Of a stretch of DNA of 64,000 bases, positions 19,470-30,499 are shown in pieces. The notes below the pieces were generated by a model. It did not search any database. It saw nothing but the letters and a program-made list of their open reading frames with translations, and had not been told where the DNA came from. Source of the stretch: Lactuca virosa. Taxonomy: Eukaryota > Streptophyta > Magnoliopsida > Asterales > Asteraceae. Location of the stretch: assembly GCA_928212115.1 (NCBI GenBank), contig CAKMRJ010002223.1, forward strand, positions 305,055,121 through 305,119,120, written 5' to 3'. Every line of letters starts with the position of its first letter. Position 1 is the first letter of the stretch. The position numbers and the translations under genes are program-made.

Positions 19470-22278
19470 TGTCACTCCCCAAAACCGGAACGGCGGAAAC
19501 GTTCTGGGGTGGAGGACGTCATGTACAGTATCATAACAATGCATAATAGTAAAGACAAGCAACAACATCCATTGCATTAATATAATAATTTTAATACAAG
19601 CGTGTTCTGTATAGTATGTAAGACACCAAAATCAATGATCAAAATAAAAGATGAGTCTTGTATGTGCTCCATCTTCTCAAAAGCTTCATCGGTACCTGTC
19701 TACTGATGACCTGAGAATACAAGTTATTTTGAAAGAGTTTATCAGCATAAAGCTGGTGAGTTCATAAGTATTTAGTGTCATTGCTTGTATAAAAATGTTT
19801 GTAACAACGTAGTGTAAATGTTCATAATTGTTTGTAAATATTTGTAAATAGTTGAACACTCTAGAAAATCCTATATTTTCTACTGAAATGTAGTCTTCTA
19901 CCAAGACCCGACTGTTTGTATGTTTGCTCTTGTGTAAATGTAAGAGTTTTCCCAAATAAAACTATCATTATGAAAAATATAGTTTATTTGAATGTATATG
20001 TGACAGAATCACAAAGTAAATGTCATAGGAAAATAATGTTTTTCCTCAGCTGTGACACTGCTGGTCATAAAGTGATGAAATACAGACTCCAGGTAGTACC
20101 AAGTGTACAATACACCTCGGGGAGTATAAAGTAATAAAAATGTAGACTCCAGGTGATATTAAATGAACAATACGCCTCGGAGAGTCTATTTTTCCTTTAA
20201 TTCTTAATTGGTTAATTAAAGGTTTGAATGTGCACTCGTATGTAACCATGCTGATCGACGGCTGAATAACTGATGACCCTCCGGTGTCATATGTAGTGAG
20301 ATAACATTCTGTCACCCCTTGGCCTTATAGGTTGGGACTGTAGCTAGCAGTCGGGGTGTGGGAGTGTCTGTCCCGTACAGATCTATACACACAATGCCCG
20401 CTCTCCCTCCAGGAGACTCTGGTTACAAAGTGATACCACAATGAAGTGTCGTATCGAGAAGTAGTATGTCACATTTTGATTATCGTATTCAAATGTTTGT
20501 ATAATATGTCATAGTGTAGTGATGTTTTCTCTGTACTAGTAAATAGTATATTCTCTTGTATAGTGTATAGTATGTATTGTTTCTCAATGTAGTACTTATG
20601 TAGCGACTTGTAATTGTACTGATTCTTGTATGTATCGTTGTAATATTAATAGTGAGTAGTAATCCCTTAACTATACCTATTATAGTTAAATAGTAATGTT
20701 GTTTATATGCCTTTGTTAAACAAAGGTACTGAACTGAAGTGAAAGCTATTATATCCCACACATATACATATGATATATAACTAAGATTTCAATGACATTC
20801 GGACAAATAACAGGATACCCTAAGTCCACAACCAAACAAGGAACAGGAAATAAGGTGAGCTATCAGTCCTAAGTCCTTCAAGTCTTACTTATATAAATAT
20901 ATTGGTGTAGATATGGGTTTGAAAAGAATGTAAGTTTAAAAGAGTTTGGAAACAGTTTTAGCAACTAAAAGAGTTTAATAAAAGGTTTTGAAGTGCTTGA
21001 AATCCATAAGTTTGATAGCAATTTGAAAGTAATAGTAAATCTTTCTGTTTGTTATAGTTATTAATCATATGTGATTAAAGCAATAACTAGAATGTTTCAA
21101 CTTGTATTCCCCCCATAAAAGCATTTAAAATCATTTCAAAGGTTGATTAAGGAGTATGAACTCACCTGTAGTGAGTGATACGAATGTAAGATCGGTAATG
21201 GATGCTAAGTGTCAAGTGAAGTCTTGAGCACACGTACGGATCCTATTTAGCATATAATGACATATATATGTATACAATTAGTGTATATTCAACTAATTAA
21301 GAAGGATAACACCCTTATAGTCTAGGAAACACTTATATGGAAGTGTTACAATCACAAAGGATTGCATAAAAGGAGTGTATGGTCACCAAATGGAGCTTTC
21401 AGTCCTAATGGTATTCTCGGTCCGAAGGGTTCTCGGTCCGAAGGGTTCTCGGTCCGAAGGGTTCTCGGTCCGAATGGTTCTCGGTCCGAAGAGGTTAAAA
21501 CCAAAAACTCAAGATATTTGGTGCATGTGGTGATTTTCAAGGGCTTTCAAACATGCATAGGGGTTCTAAGTTTTATCCAAAGCCTTAAGTGAGTTTTAAG
21601 GTCTTAAAGGCACCTTTCTTTAGGGTTTTCGGTCAAAGGAGATGCACTATACCGAAAAATCCTTTTGTTCTTGGAAAATGACGATTTCAAGGTCCTAAAT
21701 CAAGTATCCTTACTAGATAACAAGTGTAGGAAGTAGATACTTACAATATGGAAGCAAAGAAGGGTGTTTTCGGCCCAAAACACTAGTGTGTGTTCTTGGT
21801 GTTCTTGAAGAACACTTGAAGATCTAAGAAAAAGAGAAGATTTCATGGATGAAATCATGTATAACTACTAGATGAAGTGTTGTATCAACAAATCAAGAGA
21901 AGAAACACTTAAGTTTTTGGAAGATTTGGAAGAAGCTCTTATGATACTTGATAGAGAAAGTGGGTGTTCTTGAGTTTGGAAGTTAGAAATGAGGAAAGAA
22001 GGAGTAAACTCATGCCTTAAGCATGAGTTCTCGGTCAAAGGGGTTTTCGGCCCTACCCCTCATGTTTGGCCGTAACACCTTATTAAGGTGTTAATTGTTT
22101 TATTTGTTCCCCAATAATCCTAGAAAATACTTCCTTTCGTTTATTCTCTCGAAGAATAAATATTTAAAAATACCCAACGGACTTTAAACCGAGCTAAAAA
22201 TTAGCAGAAATGAATTTGACTTTTAATTGAAGTGTTTGACTGTAGAGTTCGTACAAAAGAAAAATTCGGGTTATCACA
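19470..22278 (-). repeat. Element G 5' LTR (2809 bp)
   Basis: On the minus strand it starts TGTGATAACCCGAATTTTTC at 22278 and ends GGGGAGTGACA at 19470. It contains five 16-bp repeats at 21414-21490, a splice-donor word GTAAGT (plus ACTTAC at 21739-21744) and a block at about 20325-20440 shared with the LTR of element I. The probable TSD is TAAGC at 22279-22283; the other copy is outside the window. Confidence 0.88.
21414..21490 (-). repeat. 16-bp tandem repeat in the element G LTR, five copies
   Basis: The plus-strand unit TTCTCGGTCCGAAGGG starts at 21414, 21430, 21446, 21462 and 21478. Each contains the odd-length palindrome TCGG-T-CCGA. The array is nearly perfect. Confidence 0.93.
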
Positions 22279-22283
22279 TAAGC

Positions 22284-22625
22284 GAACTAGGAATTTGTAG
22301 GATTTCTAGACTTAAACTTAGAATGCTAAGCGAAGATTTTGAGATAGTGTCTGTTATATTTTAGACAAGAGCACTAGTTTATTTTAGGAAAGTTGCCTAA
22401 AATGCTTTTATGTGCTAAATGTTATATGTTTTCCATATATGATATTATTTGTTCGGATCTACGGTTTGTTGCCAACCGGATCTGGAAACCTTATGTGTTT
22501 AGGATTCTAAGCGTAGGATTACGGTATTAGAACTAGCATGTAAACGTTTCGGAGTGATAAGGATGATTTGATTATCTATCGTGATTAAGGATCTAAATTC
22601 ACCTTATTCGGTGTATAGATCAAGA
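22284..22625 (+). other. Element H leader
   Basis: Non-coding, homologous to the leader of A (641-980 and 8581-8609). Confidence 0.8.
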
Positions 22626-24599
22626 ATGGCAAGAACAAGAAGCGGAGTTGGAAACGCTAACGAAAACAGGAATCAACAGCCTCAACCACCAGTAATTGAG
22701 CAAGCACCTGTAGTAGCTGCAGCACCTGAGCCAATGACAATGGCTGGGGTACAAATGATGATTCAAACTATCTTGGATCATCAAATGGAAGAAACGAGGC
22801 GCCTGCTTCGACAGAATCGTGAAGAACTGTCAATTCATGTGGAAGAGCCCGAAGTTAATGGAGGGCAGTCTGAAGGAAAGAACTTTACTGGGATAATTGG
22901 TCAAGACAACCCACCGATAGTTCGACAAAACAACCAAGATGGAGGGAATAATGGACTGGGATGCAAGTACAAGGACTTTTTGACTTGCAAACCATCGACC
23001 TTCACTGGAAAGGAGGATCCGATCGGAGTCATGGATTGGATCTCTGAAATGGAGCTGGCCTTCATGACGTGTGGTTGCAAGGGCAAGCTGCAGACCACGT
23101 TTGCAGTACGGCAGTTCAGGGGTGGGGCTGTTCGTTGGTGGAACACTCTAGGGAAGACCCTAAACCGTAATGAACCACTGCAATTGACATGGGCAGAATT
23201 CTTGGTGCAGTTCAAGCGCAAGTTCTGCTCGGCCCAAAATCTGTTGGAGTTGGAGAACAAGTTCCTGACATTGACGAAAGGCAGCATGTCAGTTGACGAT
23301 TACACAAACGCCTTCACAGACAAGATGGAGTTTGCCTTGCGCATCGTCCCCGACGAGCTAACAAAAGTGGATCGGTACGTAAAGGGACTCCCATGGGAGT
23401 ACGCAGTGCCAGTACGTCATGCACCTACTCTGGAGGTAGCTATTTGGGCTGCCAAGTCTGTTGAGGACATGATCAAGGGAAGAACCGCCAGCAAAGTTGA
23501 AGTTGGTGAAAAGAGAAAGTTTGAAGGAACTTCAGGTTCCAGCAAGAAAAGCAAATTTTCGAAGTCTGATTCGAAAAAGTTTGGAGGAGGAAAAGGAGGC
23601 GAATCAAAATGGTGTAAGAAGTGCAAGAAAAAACACTTTGGGAAATGTAGCGAGGATGTAACCTTCTACAAGTGTGGAAAGACGGGGCATTATGCCAATG
23701 AGTGTCCATCCAATAAAAGAGTGTGCTTTGGATGTAACGAAGATGGACACATTTTGAAAGACTGTCCGAGAAAGAAGGAGGCAGCAAAACCCAATATTCC
23801 CCCAAAGCCTAAAGCAAGAGCTTTCCAGATGACATTGGAAGCTGCTAAAGAAGAAGCTGATGTCGCTTCAGGTACCTTTCTCGTAAACAATTTGCCTGTC
23901 CAAATTTTATTTGATTATGGAGCCAACTACTCCTTTATATCGCATGAATTTGGTAGAAAACTAGCTTTGCCTATTGATAGACTAGATAATGCTTTATTAG
24001 TCGAAGTTGCTAGTGGCAAGTTTGTACTTGTTAGCCATTGTATGAAAAACATCTTAATTGATTTGAATGGGAATAAGTTCCACGAAGAATTATTGCCAAT
24101 TGAGCTAAATGGTTTCGACATCGTGCTGGGAATGGATTGGCTTAGCGCCAATGATGCCGAGATATTATGCCGGAAGAAGATAGTAAAAGTAAACCCGCCA
24201 GGGAAGGAGTCATTTATGGTGTATGGGGACAAACGCAGGGTAAATTCTGGAATCATTTCTCTAATGAAAGCCACAAAGTGTTTGGCCAAAGGATGTACAT
24301 CATATTTGGCATTCGTGATCGATGCTAAGAAGGAGAAGAAGGAGGTGCAGAGTATTCTGGTGGTGTGTGATTATCCGAAAGTATTTCCCGAAGATCTTCC
24401 TAGATTACCGCCTGATCGACAAGTAGAATTCTGTATCGACTTGTTACCCGGAACGACGCCGATAGCAAAAGCACCTTACCGATTAGCACCAACGGAGATG
24501 AAGGAGTTGATGATGCAACTTCAGGAGTTATTGGACAAAGGTTTCATTAGAACTAGTTCATCACCCTGGGGAGCTCTGGTGTTATTCGTGAAGAAGTAA
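22626..24599 (+). pseudogene. Element H gag, protease and start of RT
   Basis: I take the ATG at 22626 (MARTRSGVGNANENR), matching the gag start of A, rather than the upstream ATG at 22581. The capsid region CKYKDFLTCKPSTFTGKEDP...VRWWNTLGKT is complete. A basic, serine-rich linker leads to two knuckles: the first has lost its first cysteine (FYKCGKTGHYANEC), while the second, CFGCNEDGHILKDC, is intact. Retropepsin reads FDYGANYSF, where the Ser of the usual DSGA is replaced by Tyr, and IVLGMDWLSANDAEI. The RT N-terminus follows up to FVKK, where a TAA at 24597-24599 stands in place of a lysine codon before DGSMRMCIDYREL. Confidence 0.94.
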
Positions 24600-25880
24600 G
24601 ATGGAAGTATGAGAATGTGCATCGATTACAGAGAGCTGAACAAGGCAACAATAAAGAATAGATATCCGTTGCCAAGGATTGATGACCTGTTCGATCAACT
24701 ACAAGGTTCAAGTTATTTTTCAAATATCGACCTAAGGTCAGGATATCATCAGCTGAAAGTAAGAGAGCAGGATATCGAGAAGACTGCATTCAGAACACGA
24801 TATGGACACTACGAGTTTTTGGTTATGTTGTTTAGACTAACCAATGCTCCCGCAGCATTCATGGATTTAATGAACAGGGTTTGTAATCCGTTCCTTGATA
24901 AATCTGTGATAGTGTTCATAGACGACATTCTAATTTACTAGAAAAGCCAAGAGGAGCATGGCAGACACTTGCGAGAAGTGTTGGAAGTCTTGAAGAAGGA
25001 GAAACTGTGTGCTAAGTTCTCCAAATGTGATTTTTGGATTCGAGAAGTCCAATTCTTGGGTCACGTGGTCAACCAAGAAGGGATAATGGTTGATCCAGCA
25101 AAGATTGAAGCTGTAATGAAGTAGGAACAACCGAAAAGTCCCACGGAGATCCGAAGCTTTTTAGGATTAGTCGGATATTACAGAAGGTTTATCCAAGGCT
25201 TCTCTTCGATTGCTACTACATTAACATCTTTGACTCACAAAGGAGCTACTTATGCTTGGAGTGATAAGCACAAAGAAGCATTCGAGTTGCTAAAGAAGAA
25301 GCTATGTGAAGCACCGATTCTTTCTCTACCCGATGGAGTTGATGACTTCACTGTCTATAGCGACGCGTCTGGTGTTGGGTTGGGTTGTGTTTTGACCCAA
25401 AGAGAAAAGGTGTTAGCATATGCGTCTCGACAGCTGAAAGAGCATGAAAAGAACTACCCCACTCATGATTTGGAGCTGGCAGCAGTAGTTTTCGCTCTAA
25501 AGACATGGAGGAATTACCTCTATGGCACGAAGTGCAAACTTTTCACTGATCATAAGAGTCTCCAATATCTCTTTAGTCAGAAAGAATTGAATATGAGGCA
25601 GCGACGCTGGCTAGAATTACTTAAGGACTACGACTGTGAGATACTTTACCATCCCGGTAAAGCCAATGTTGTCGCTGATGCTCTCAGTCGGAAAGTCAAT
25701 CTTGAGAGAAAAACGCCAAGAGCGTTGAGAATAGAAGTTGTCTCGACAATTATGGAGAGTATAAAGAAAGCTCAAGAGGAAGCTTCTGAAAAGAATGACC
25801 GAAAGGAGGAACGTTTGGGCAAAACGTTAGTGTTTGGTACAAACTGTCATGGACTGAACGTATTCCAAGATCGTATTTAG
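24600..25880 (+). pseudogene. Element H reverse transcriptase and RNase H
   Basis: In frame with gag. The RT has CIDYRELNKATIKNRYPLP, SYFSNIDLRSGYHQL and FIDDILIY. TAG at 24939-24941 follows the catalytic motif (usual serine), and TAG at 25122-25124 replaces Trp. RNase H has SDASGVGLGCVL, HDLELAAVVFALK, DHKSLQYLF and VVADALSRK, with catalytic acidic residues in place. The segment ends at TAG 25878-25880, again a Trp position (DRI*VPK). The domains are full length, so nonsense changes alone disable them. Confidence 0.95.
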
Positions 25881-27180
25881 GTACCTAAGTCAGGAGGAAT
25901 AAGAGATCTTCTGATGGAAGAAGCTCACAAAACCATGTACTCAATTCATCCTGGCAACACTAAAATGTATAGGGACCTAAAACCCTATTACTGGTGGTCG
26001 ACGATGAAGCTCGACATTGCGAAGTATGTGGCGGAGTGTGTGACCTGTGCGAGAGTCAAGGCACAACATCAGAAACCATACGGGAGTTTAGAACCTTTAC
26101 CTATGCCTATGGGTAAATGGGAAGACATTGCTATGGATTTTGTCACTAAACTGCCCAGAACAAAGAATGGTCACGACATGATTTGGGTGGTCATTGATCG
26201 CTTCACTAAGAGTGCACATTTCATAGCAGCCAATGAGAAATGGTCTATGGATAAGCTTGCGAATTCTTACGTGAAGGAAATTGTGAGGCTTCACGGTGTT
26301 CCGTTAACGATTGTATCGGATCGTGACAGCCGTTTCACCTCAAGATTTTGGAAAAGTCTACAAGAGGAATTGGGTACCAAGTTGTGTTTGAGTACAACTT
26401 ACCATCCACAGACTGATGGACAGAGCGAGCGAACGATACTAACACTTGAAGATATGCTGAGAGCATGTACCCTGGAATTCCAAGGCAACTGGGATGAACA
26501 TTTGCCTTTGGTAGAATTTTCCTACAATAATAGTTTCCACTCGAGCATAAAGATGGCACCTTATCAAGCTTTGTAGGGACAGAAGTGTCGTACGCCGTCT
26601 TGTTGGCTTGAGGCTGGGGAAAAGCAGTTTATGGGACCAGAGATAGTCCATCAAACTGCTAAAAAGCTGAAAATAATCAGGGAAAGAATGTTAGCAGCTC
26701 AGGATCGTCAAAAAAGCTATGCTGATAAGAAAAGAAGACCGGTGACTTTTGGAGTTGGAGATTCGGTTTTACTTAAAGTCTCGCCGTGGAAGGGACTTAT
26801 AAGATTTGGTGAAAAGGGGAAAGTTGAGTCCAAGGTTTATTGGACCGTTTAAAGTTCTTCAGAGAATTGGGAACCAAGTTTACAAGTTGGAATTACCAGA
26901 AGAGCTGAATGGTATTCACAACACTTTTCATGTGTGTTATCTTAGGAAATTCACGGGAGAAGTTCCCGATATAATTCCAATTTCTGAGTTAACAATTGAT
27001 GAGAACAAAAGGTTAATTGAAGAACCAGAGACAATCGTTGACCGAAAGACTAAGTAGTTGCGACGCAAGATGGTCGAATTAGTGCTTGTCCGATGGAAAC
27101 ATGCGAATGGGCCAAATCTCACCTGGGAAACGGAGAGCGACATGATGAATCGCTATCCACATTTGTTTGTTGATGTGTGA
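25881..27180 (+). pseudogene. Element H integrase and chromodomain
   Basis: The H2C2 zinc domain is complete (HKTMYSIHPGNTKMY...CVTCARVKAQHQ). The core has MDFVTKLPRTKNGHD, VSDRDSRFTSRFW and QSERTILTLEDML, giving all three D-D-E residues. A TAG at 26574-26576 stands for Tyr (A has TAT). A one-base frameshift lies near 26815. GPFKVLQRIGNQVYKL and NTFHVCYLRKF lead to a TAG at 27055-27057 replacing a lysine codon, then the chromodomain region VRWKHANGPNLTWE and the natural stop at 27178-27180. The chromodomain identifies the Tekay/Del chromovirus clade, whose members target heterochromatin. Confidence 0.94.
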
Positions 27181-27201
27181 TTCCGGGGACGGAATCATTC
27201 T

Positions 27202-27215
27202 AAGGTGGAGAGAAT
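27202..27215 (+). other. Element H polypurine tract
   Basis: AAGGTGGAGAGAAT before the 3' LTR, with one base changed from the AAGGGGGAGAG of A. Confidence 0.8.
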
Positions 27216-27411
27216 TGTAACGCCCGTGTTTCTGGGCTAGGCATTAATGTCGTTGTAATAATATAAGTTAACCTTTGTAACCCGTCTTGAAATAATAGAA
27301 ATGTATTATTTGAGTATTATGTGTTTTATGCTTAATTGCTTAATTGTGTGGCTTAAATGAATTAAGAATAAAAATAAGCGTGAAAATGAAATGTTAGATA
27401 AACCCAATATC

Positions 27412-28010
27412 GATGCATGAAGACGTAGTGGTCGTGACGAGGTTTCCGAATATATAAAGAATGCTGAAATCCGAGTTATAACGAAGAAGTTATGACCTCT
27501 CAAAGTTTCGCGACAGAACCGGCGCGACACTGCGTGACGTAAATAGTGAATTTACGATAAAGAGATATTTAGCCTTAGTGATCTAAACGAAATTTGTAGA
27601 ACGCGTTAAACCGAGAGCGTGCATAAAAAGAACGTCTAAATCTGACTTCGTATGAGGAAGTTATGATTTTCCGAAGTTTCGACTTAGCAGTATGCAGCCC
27701 GAAACTCGAATTTAAGATTGAGTGATTTTTGGTCGAAACAATCTAAACGAGAATCGAAGATCTCGTTAATTGTAGTGCAACGCTAAAAAGACAGACGGAA
27801 ACGGACATCGGATGAAGAAGTTATGATTTTATAACGGAGTTTTCCTGTCCCGACCTATTAAAAATAATATAATAAAAATAAAGTCAAAATTAGCCGACGG
27901 AGTCTAAATGAAAGTTGTAGAGCTTAGTCTCACCTACGCGTGGATATAAAGAACGTCGAAAACGGAGTTCGTATGAGGAAGATATGAATTTCGGAAGTTT
28001 TATAAATAAT
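27412..28010 (+). repeat. Diverged ~160-bp tandem repeats in the element H LTR
   Basis: CTAAACGA/CTAAATGA anchors at 27583, 27743 and 27904 (spacing 160 and 161). Same array as in A at 12496, 12656 and 12816. Confidence 0.83.
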
Positions 28011-28083
28011 TAAAAATATATTAATTTTAATATTAATTCGGATATTATCCGAAGAAGGGGGGAGTCATCGATCTGATCCGAAG

Positions 28084-28252
28084 TACGCCCCGCGTACGAG
28101 ATGGGTACGAGCAGTGTACTGCTGCTTTCCTCGGTCCAGAAGAGGCCACGTTCCTCCACCGAGACTTCGCCACGTGGAAGCCTTATCTGGAGTACGCCCA
28201 GCGTAGGGCCTCGGTACGCCCAACGTAGTCCGAGGTCTCGCTGCTATAAAAG
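28084..28252 (+). promoter_or_regulatory. Element H LTR promoter: two pairs of TACGC palindromes, G-box, TATA box
   Basis: TACGCCCCGCGTA (28084-28096) and a degenerate partner TACGAGCAGTGTA (28106-28118) have centres 22 bp apart. TACGCCCAGCGTA (28193-28205) and TACGCCCAACGTA (28215-28227) are also 22 bp apart. A G-box CACGTG lies at 28171-28176 and the TATA box CTATAAAAG at 28244-28252. A possible splice donor (CAA|GTGAGT) is at 28518. Confidence 0.7.
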
Positions 28253-29449
28253 GGCATGCGAGGCCGTCGACTTCTTTTGCCAAAATTCTTTCTTTCTCTC
28301 CCCAATTTTCCTCGTTTTGCGTGAAAGAAATACCCCGAAGCCCCGGTATTATTCCCGAGACCCGAGGCAAGTTCCGAAGCCCCGAAGATCCCGAGAAGTG
28401 AAGTTTCCGAGCCGAAACTCTGCCCGCAAGAAGCCCGGTTTTCAAGAAAAACATCCCGGTTTTATCAGAAAAGATTATTTGAAGAGACGAGGTGCTGTCC
28501 GATCATCGTATTATCAAGTGAGTGTATATTCCTTTTCTTCTAACACATAGATACGAAGTATTCTCTACAAAATACGTGTTATGTGTTTGTATATTATTTG
28601 CTTATTTGAATAATTTATTGAATGAATGATTTGTACAGGTTTTAAGCTGTATATAAATGTATATATTTTTATCTACTAATATGTTGGGTAGAACATGGGT
28701 AGACAGTTGTTGTGTGATGAAATAAAATGATGAGAGGCCTCGATGTGATTGTGATCTAGTCATTCAGCAGAATATGGATGACGACCACGAACTTTTCTAG
28801 ATAGTTCTGTGAAATACGGGCAGACTCATAACCTGTAGGTGTTGGTGAACTTGGGTGTTCATTTGCTGTATTCTATCCCCCTCATGGTTGCCTTAGGACA
28901 TTCATTTCTGAGCAAACCCTTCTGCAGTAGTGTCCGTCCCGATGAAAATCCTAGATTAGGTCCCTTGTAATAGTTGTTGTCATAGGGACGTAAAGTGAGG
29001 ATAACGGGAATGGGTAATCGGGTTATTGTTGGTTGGTGAAATTAAATATAATTATTTATTGTGGGATGAAAACCCTATATGCTCACCAGGCTCCCAAGCC
29101 TGACCCACTCAGTTTCTTTGTATTACAGGTAGTGGCGCGAGAGCATAAGTTGGAGAATTTGTGAAGATGTTTTTGTTTATAGACCAGTAGTTTTATAAAC
29201 TGTGTAAGGTCTATGTTTTATTGTTTATGCTTTTGTGTCTGTATCGGAACATGACATCCCGAGTTTTGATATATAATGAAAATGCATTTCTTTAAGAAAT
29301 GCTTTGATAAACCTTATTTTATCATGTATTGTTTTGGGGACAAATTCCACAACTCTTTTAAAATCAATGGATTTACTCTGAAATTATTTTAAAAGCATAA
29401 ATGAAACCGGTCTTTTCTGGCCGTGATTTTGGGGATGTCACAGAACTCT

Positions 29450-29745
29450 ACCTTGGCCGAAAACTACCCTAATGGATTAAGGTTTGGCCGTGAACACCCC
29501 TAAATGGGCCAAAGATGGACGAAAAGACCTACAGGAACTTTAGCTTGGGCATAAACACCCTTAGGGAATCAATGTTTGGGCGAAAACACCTTTAGTGGAC
29601 CACCCTTGAGCGAAAACACCTTCTAGTGATCATGTTTGGGCGAAAACCCCTTAGGGGACCACACTTTGGGCGAAAACACATCTAACGGAGGATAAATGAG
29701 TCGTAAACCCTTCCATGGACCACCCATAATCCGAAAACAACTTCA
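29450..29745 (+). repeat. Degenerate ~30-bp tandem repeats (GGGCGAAAACACC)
   Basis: About ten diverged copies of a unit around TTTGGGCGAAAACACC(C/T)TTAG...GGACCA. Spacing varies from 26 to 36 bp. It lies upstream of the LTR TATA box. Confidence 0.8.
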
Positions 29746-30428
29746 TATCTTAAGGGGTTTACGGATTAGGGAAGTAAAAAGACAATAAAAGTTGACTTTA
29801 GGATGTGTTTTCGCTCATTTCCTAGGTAATCACAGTTAACCACGAATTATCCTCCAAATATCCATGCATTATCCACCAGATACCAATGCCCTAACCTTTA
29901 TATTATAAAGCACACATCTCATCACTTCCATTCTTTTATTTTGAACGAAAACACTCCCTCACATATCACAAACTCTTCTTCCACTTACTGTGAAATTCCC
30001 CTCTTCTCCCAAGAGTTCAAGTTCAAGCATTAAAGGGGCTTGATTCTTCAAGCATTTTCTTAGAATTTTGGTAAGCATTTCGTGATCCACTAAGTGTTCC
30101 TATACATATTTAGGTTAGTTTCATTATATTTACCCACATATTTTTATTATATTAAGCTCTTAGGATAGCATTCTTGCCAAGAAAAGTTTAACCACCACCT
30201 TCAAGTGTTTAGGACTTGAAATCTCTTCACCACACTTCAAATCATCCACCAAACCAAACCAAGGTGAGTTCATACCCCCATATTTTCAAGCTTTTTCTAT
30301 GTTTTAGGGGGGAATACAAGTCAAACTTTTTTTATTCCAAAAATAACTACAAGTTTTTCATCTTTATGCTAAGGATAAATTATTATTTGTACAAGTTATG
30401 GTATACTCTAGTTTTGGTATAAATATTT

Positions 30429-30431
<3 letters not shown>

Positions 30432-30493
<62 letters not shown>

Positions 30494-30499
30494 TATATT
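30432..30499 (+). repeat. (TA)n microsatellite
   Basis: Almost uninterrupted TA dinucleotides within the LTR of element I. Not functional by itself. Confidence 0.97.

Larger units (their letters stand above)
14662..22278 (-). mobile_element. Element G: Tekay-like gypsy element, minus strand, 3' part outside window
   Basis: On the minus strand the order is 5' LTR (22278-19470), PBS, an extra leader ORF, gag, protease, RT, RNase H and the start of integrase. It is cut at 14662 by the insertion of A inside the integrase H2C2 domain; the rest should lie left of the window. It was inserted into H just after H's PBS: the base after its LTR is followed by TAAGCGAAC, matching the A leader at about 649. 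Coding is disabled by TAG at 17483-17485, TAA at 16251-16253 and frameshifts near 16425 and 15700. Confidence 0.92.
22279..29442 (+). mobile_element. Element H: Tekay-like chromovirus, most complete pol in the window
   Basis: The visible part begins in the leader after element G and runs through gag-pol to a complete 3' LTR (27216-29442). Its 5' LTR and PBS must lie left of G, outside the window. Gag-pol is one frame apart from six in-frame stops and one frameshift. It is a sister family of A: proteins align almost throughout, and the LTRs share ends and the 160-bp array. It is inserted in the 5' LTR of element I. Confidence 0.93.
27216..29442 (+). repeat. Element H 3' LTR (2227 bp)
   Basis: Starts TGTAACGCCCGTGTTTCT, ends GGGGATGTCACA. 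Shares the 160-bp array and terminal 800 bp with the A LTR but has a different promoter part (28060-28260). The probable TSD is GAACT at 29443-29447. Confidence 0.93.

Noticed and set aside
22901..24289. Minus-strand ORFs of 110-128 codons opposite H gag
   Set aside because: Antisense shadows of the gag-protease frame.
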